Below are positions 7,140-9,699 of a stretch of 9,699 nt of DNA, one piece after another. The notes below the pieces were generated by a model, which did no database searches, was not told the DNA's origin, and saw nothing but the letters and a program-made list of their open reading frames with translations. The position numbers and the translations under genes are program-made. Source of the DNA: Candidatus Fermentibacteraceae bacterium (GTDB taxonomy: Bacteria; Fermentibacterota; Fermentibacteria; Fermentibacterales; JCC-6). The stretch is from assembly GCA_030596465.1 (NCBI GenBank), contig JAUVJW010000048.1, positions 1 to 9,699 of the forward strand, written 5' to 3'. Position 1 is the first letter of the stretch; every line of letters starts with the position of its first letter.

Positions 7140-7960
7140 TGAACTACCTCCGTGAATAATCTGTTTTCAGTTACAAGAAGTACACTGTCAAGCGCAGCAT
7201 CAATTCTGGAGTTATACAGAGCCTCACTGGCACTTCGCATGACTCTAAGGGAATCTGAGATTACCCGAATCTCTGAAACCTTGAAGATATGCCACCCAAT
7301 GCTGGAAGGAACAACCTCACTGAGCCCATCAAGAAGGGCGATATTCATGGGAAGCCCCTGAAGCATCATCTCGCCCCCTGTGATAAAACCAATGTCTCCA
7401 CCAATTGCCGCTTTCTGGCCAAGGGAAGAATTCTGCGCTGTCACCTGAAAATTCTGTCCCAATCCCAGACGGATATGCAGAGATTCAGCAATGGCACTGT
7501 CTGCAGCGATAATTTGAAAATAATGCCTTTCCAGAAGAAACAGTTCAGGGTTAGCCAGCATGTAACCCCGCACCTCCGCCTCTGTTGGCGAATCTACAAA
7601 ACCAACAATATGCTCTATCATAAGGTCACGGAGATAAAGTTGTTTTGCCCTTTCCTGAACAAATCGGCTCATGGCAGGATTTTCAAGACCGGCTTCCTCG
7701 GCTGCACAGGCGAGAAGCTGGTCATGAATCCAGATGTCTACTGCACCTTCTCCAACCCTGATTGCGGCAAAATCAGAAGCGTATAGAACATGAGGTCCTA
7801 CTGAGGCCATTATTTCCCTTCCCGAATCGCCGGGTTCAGTATCCACCTGGGTAATTAGATCATTTTCCACTGTTCCTGTATAAGAAGTAAGAATAAACAG
7901 GGTAACCCCCACAACAACACCGGTAAGTATCCACAGAACCAGAGGAATTGATTTTCCCAT
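7136..7960 (-). CDS. Membrane-anchored PpiC/parvulin-like foldase
   Basis: This 274-residue protein has one N-terminal membrane segment (about 5-27, after MGKS) with no clear cleavage site, so it is probably anchored in the inner membrane with its body in the periplasm, somewhat like PpiD. A helical stretch at about 55-135 resembles the SurA/PpiD chaperone region (WIHDQLLACAAEEAGLENPAM, then a TEAEVRGYMLANPELF element just before the domain). A diverged parvulin domain follows at about 144-232: RHYFQII with H146, GGDIGFITGGEMM and IGWHIFKVSE with H223, so both positions usually filled by histidine are kept although the core is shorter and poorly conserved. A C-terminal helix closes the protein. 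It is preceded by a GGGAA ribosome-binding sequence at 7967-7971 in a 17-base gap and overlaps the SurA-like gene by 4 bases. Substrates are unknown. Confidence 0.8.
   Translation of the reverse strand: MGKSIPLVLWILTGVVVGVTLFILTSYTGTVENDLITQVDTEPGDSGREIMASVGPHVLYASDFAAIRVGEGAVDIWIHDQLLACAAEEAGLENPAMSRFVQERAKQLYLRDLMIEHIVGFVDSPTEAEVRGYMLANPELFLLERHYFQIIAADSAIAESLHIRLGLGQNFQVTAQNSSLGQKAAIGGDIGFITGGEMMLQGLPMNIALLDGLSEVVPSSIGWHIFKVSEIRVISDSLRVMRSASEALYNSRIDAALDSVLLVTENRLFTEVVH
7147..7151 (-). promoter_or_regulatory. Ribosome-binding site of the SurA-like gene deciding a TTG start
   Basis: On the minus strand this reads GGAGG, 7 bases upstream of the TTG at 7137-7139. That TTG shares bases with the stop codon of the preceding gene (TTGA). 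No ATG gives a comparable N-terminus, so the site supports TTG initiation. Confidence 0.75.
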
Positions 7961-7977
7961 TAAGTATTCCCGTTCCG

Positions 7978-8793
7978 TTATATGTGATTCAGAAGTCGGT
8001 CAGGCCACATGTTTACGATATGCTTTTCCCGCAGATCCTCCAGCATATCAACCAGAAGAACCTCCTGTCTGGCTGACACCAGCTCCATATTCGCCAGTTC
8101 TACCATTTGTTCAGGGGTAAGAGAGGTACTTAAAGGGGCTTTTTCCATTAGCTGAATAATGTGGTATCCCATAGGGGTTTCAATGATTCCCGATATTTCT
8201 CCTGTGGAAAGCTGACACACGGCTTCCATGAAATCAGGAGATGCCATACCCCTGGACATCCAACCCAGATTACCACCGGAGGGAGCACTGGGACCGACAG
8301 AAAACTGTATCGCGAGTGTTGTGAAAGACTCGCCGGAGTTCAGCCTTGAAAGCACCGAGGATGCCAGCACCTCATCGGGTAGAAGTATGTGTCTGATGTT
8401 GTACTCATAGTTGTATGTTTCACCCCAGACATCAAGATAATTCTCAACCTCCAGGATTGACACTTCCACATCACCAAGAATATCCGTAATATACGCCTCT
8501 AGAATAATCTGATTTACTGTCTGTTCAATTACAGCCGCAACATCCGGTCGTAAAGCTATATCGCTTTCCTCAGCAGCGCTTAGAATGAGCTGCTCTCTTA
8601 CCCAGGTTTCAAGTATTTCGGCAGCAGCGTCCTCAGTGGTTATTCCCAGATTCGAAATTACTTCCGGACCTCCCACCATACCAACCAGATCCTCCCAGGT
8701 AAGTTCACTGGAATCCACTGTGGCCAGAACATCTCCTGAGGCACTTCCAAACAGAACGGTTATCACTGCTATCAGGTATACTGAATTCTTCAT
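7978..8793 (-). CDS. Exported PpiC-type peptidyl-prolyl isomerase
   Basis: This 271-residue protein is the most canonical foldase of the series. Residues 1-20 form a signal peptide (MKNSVYLIAVITVLFGSASG). A helical chaperone region covers about 25-128, with the typical domain opener DSSELTWEDL. The parvulin domain at about 132-217 is complete: IRHILLPDE with H135, FSVGPSAPSGGNLGWMSRG, STGEISGIIETPMGYHIIQLME with H211. A C-terminal helix with VELANMELVSARQ and LREKHIVNMW ends the protein. It should catalyse proline isomerisation on secreted proteins in the periplasm. The start at 8793 was chosen because AAGGA at 8801-8805 stands 7 bases upstream and a signal peptide begins there; the same frame is open to an ATG at 8859, but that adds 22 residues with no export signal and reaches far into the preceding gene. 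From 8793 the gap to that gene is 16 bases. Confidence 0.9.
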   Translation of the reverse strand: MKNSVYLIAVITVLFGSASGDVLATVDSSELTWEDLVGMVGGPEVISNLGITTEDAAAEILETWVREQLILSAAEESDIALRPDVAAVIEQTVNQIILEAYITDILGDVEVSILEVENYLDVWGETYNYEYNIRHILLPDEVLASSVLSRLNSGESFTTLAIQFSVGPSAPSGGNLGWMSRGMASPDFMEAVCQLSTGEISGIIETPMGYHIIQLMEKAPLSTSLTPEQMVELANMELVSARQEVLLVDMLEDLREKHIVNMWPDRLLNHI

Positions 8794-8800
8794 GTCAATT

Positions 8801-8807
8801 TCCTTCC
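8801..8807 (-). promoter_or_regulatory. Ribosome-binding site of the exported PpiC gene
   Basis: The minus strand reads GGAAGGA, ending 7 bases before the ATG at 8791-8793. It places the start at the signal peptide and argues against the longer open frame that begins at 8859. Confidence 0.75.
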
Positions 8808-8809
8808 GT

Positions 8810-9699
8810 TTAGTGTACTCCACCCCAGAGATCAATCTTGATAACAGCGGCGGTGTCAATTCTTACAGTATACGTTGTATTAAGCTCGTCCATTAAAGTA
8901 TCAAACCCGGAGGCAAACATCATGGAGGCAGCCATCCGTTCTGCCTGAGGATAAACATCTTCCAGTAACGCAATCGCCGGAGGGACAATTTCAACTACCT
9001 CGAACCATGCGACAAGTTCCCCGTCCAGAAGAACAGGTCCAATAAACGCTCCTGAATCGGCGGCAAATACGACAGGGCCGAGGACCTCGCCAAAAGCCAC
9101 TTCAACCTGTGGAGGAGTGGGAATCATCGCTCCATCCGAGTCTACAACTGTCCGGCAATCCGTTAAGTCATCGAAATTTGAAACAGTCCGGGAATCAAGA
9201 ACCGCCGCGGTATCGGTATAACCAAGGAGAATAGAGCGCCTTTCGGGAAGAAGAAACATCTCTTCGTTCTCTTTGAACCATTCCGCAACACCGGCACTGT
9301 CAGGAATACTGGCCTCAAGTACCCTGGCTCTGATTACACTCTCTGCTCTGGCGTAATCAAGAGCATTCTCCGGGAGAATTACACCCTGTTCAACAGCAAG
9401 TTCCGCCAGACAATATCTCTGTGCCACCGACTTCACATAAAACCACAGGGCAACCTCAGTAGTGGAATGAACCGGGAGAGGTAAGAAAGCTGAAATTTCA
9501 TCAGGAATTTCTCCGGAAAAGTTTACCGGATCAACCTTCTGCATGATATCTATAATGTCTGCAACTGTAAGAGTATCATTGCTGAAAATAACCACTGGTT
9601 CCCTGGATCCTTCTCCGGTGACAATAATGCTTGTTTCACTTACAATGCAGTTGTCTGCCATGGCAGAAATCCCTTTAGAAAGAACAACATGGGGTGTAA
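8810..9699 (-). CDS. SurA/parvulin-like protein without catalytic histidines (probably incomplete at its 5' end)
   Basis: The frame stays open to the window edge, so the start is probably outside; an ATG at 9661 with AAGGGA 8 bases upstream is an alternative, but it would give a 283-residue protein without any signal peptide, unlike the neighbouring foldases. Counting from that ATG, residues 22-40 (VVIFSNDTLTVADIIDI) match the strand-helix opener of SurA/PpiC chaperone domains, 66-135 are helical (VEQGVILPENALDYARAE; VAEWFKENEEMFLLPE), and about 140-225 have the outline of a parvulin domain: RRSILLGYTD, GEVLGPVVFAADSGAFIGPV, GELVAWFEVVE. Both histidines of the fold are replaced, so catalysis is unlikely and a chaperone role is the better guess. 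The C-terminal helix ending NTTYTVRID is common in this family. The assignment rests on domain outline and position in the operon, not on strong motifs. Confidence 0.68.
   Translation of the reverse strand, partial: TPHVVLSKGISAMADNCIVSETSIIVTGEGSREPVVIFSNDTLTVADIIDIMQKVDPVNFSGEIPDEISAFLPLPVHSTTEVALWFYVKSVAQRYCLAELAVEQGVILPENALDYARAESVIRARVLEASIPDSAGVAEWFKENEEMFLLPERRSILLGYTDTAAVLDSRTVSNFDDLTDCRTVVDSDGAMIPTPPQVEVAFGEVLGPVVFAADSGAFIGPVLLDGELVAWFEVVEIVPPAIALLEDVYPQAERMAASMMFASGFDTLMDELNTTYTVRIDTAAVIKIDLWGGVH

Noticed and set aside
7289..7786. A 165-codon plus-strand open frame inside the membrane-anchored foldase gene
   Set aside because: It is antisense to a gene whose domains and operon position are convincing, and its translation is rich in Cys, His, Lys and Asn without any recognisable motif.
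8794..8859. A 22-residue N-terminal extension of the exported PpiC protein
   Set aside because: The extension would overlap the preceding gene by 50 bases, bury the signal peptide internally and ignore the good ribosome-binding site before the ATG at 8793.

Overview
This window is a densely packed stretch of bacterial chromosome carrying housekeeping and envelope genes. Eleven genes fill it almost completely and no gap exceeds 17 bases. Base composition looks balanced (by eye a little under half G+C). There is no tRNA, rRNA, insertion sequence, CRISPR array or phage gene. Several SurA/PpiC-type foldases with export signals, together with FtsEX and YajC, point to a bacterium with a periplasm (a diderm). 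Which phylum is an open question: acidic, strongly diverged SurA-like proteins in series recall FCB-group or candidate-phylum genomes (Fermentibacterota, Gemmatimonadota and relatives), but this is an impression and was not tested.

Layout. On the plus strand, bases 1-1617 hold the 3' part of a sensor gene with PAS domains followed by an HD-GYP domain (predicted cyclic-di-GMP phosphodiesterase). Its 3' end overlaps, tail to tail by 23 bases, the last gene of a long minus-strand operon that runs from beyond base 9699 down to 1595. In transcription order the operon encodes: a parvulin-like protein without either catalytic histidine (incomplete at its 5' end), a canonical exported PpiC foldase, a membrane-anchored PpiC-like protein, a SurA-like protein with two parvulin domains, a small S4-domain RNA-binding protein of the RqcP/Hsp15 type, FtsE, FtsX, YajC, peptide deformylase, methionyl-tRNA formyltransferase and a DUF116 membrane protein.

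How the genes work together. Junctions overlap by 4-28 bases or are separated by 2-17 bases, so translation is probably coupled along the whole operon. Four genes start with TTG or GTG rather than ATG. The content joins early events of protein synthesis and export: formylation and deformylation of the initiator methionine (Fmt, Def), an accessory subunit of the Sec translocon (YajC), periplasmic folding (four parvulin-family proteins), a factor probably acting on stalled ribosomes (S4 protein) and the FtsEX module that controls cell-wall hydrolysis at division. The most unusual part is the run of four adjacent parvulin-family genes, which differ in which of the two conserved histidines of the fold they keep. 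I see no clear sign of a wholly new system; the candidates worth a second look are this foldase series, the FtsEX-YajC-Def-Fmt linkage and the cysteine-rich DUF116 protein.
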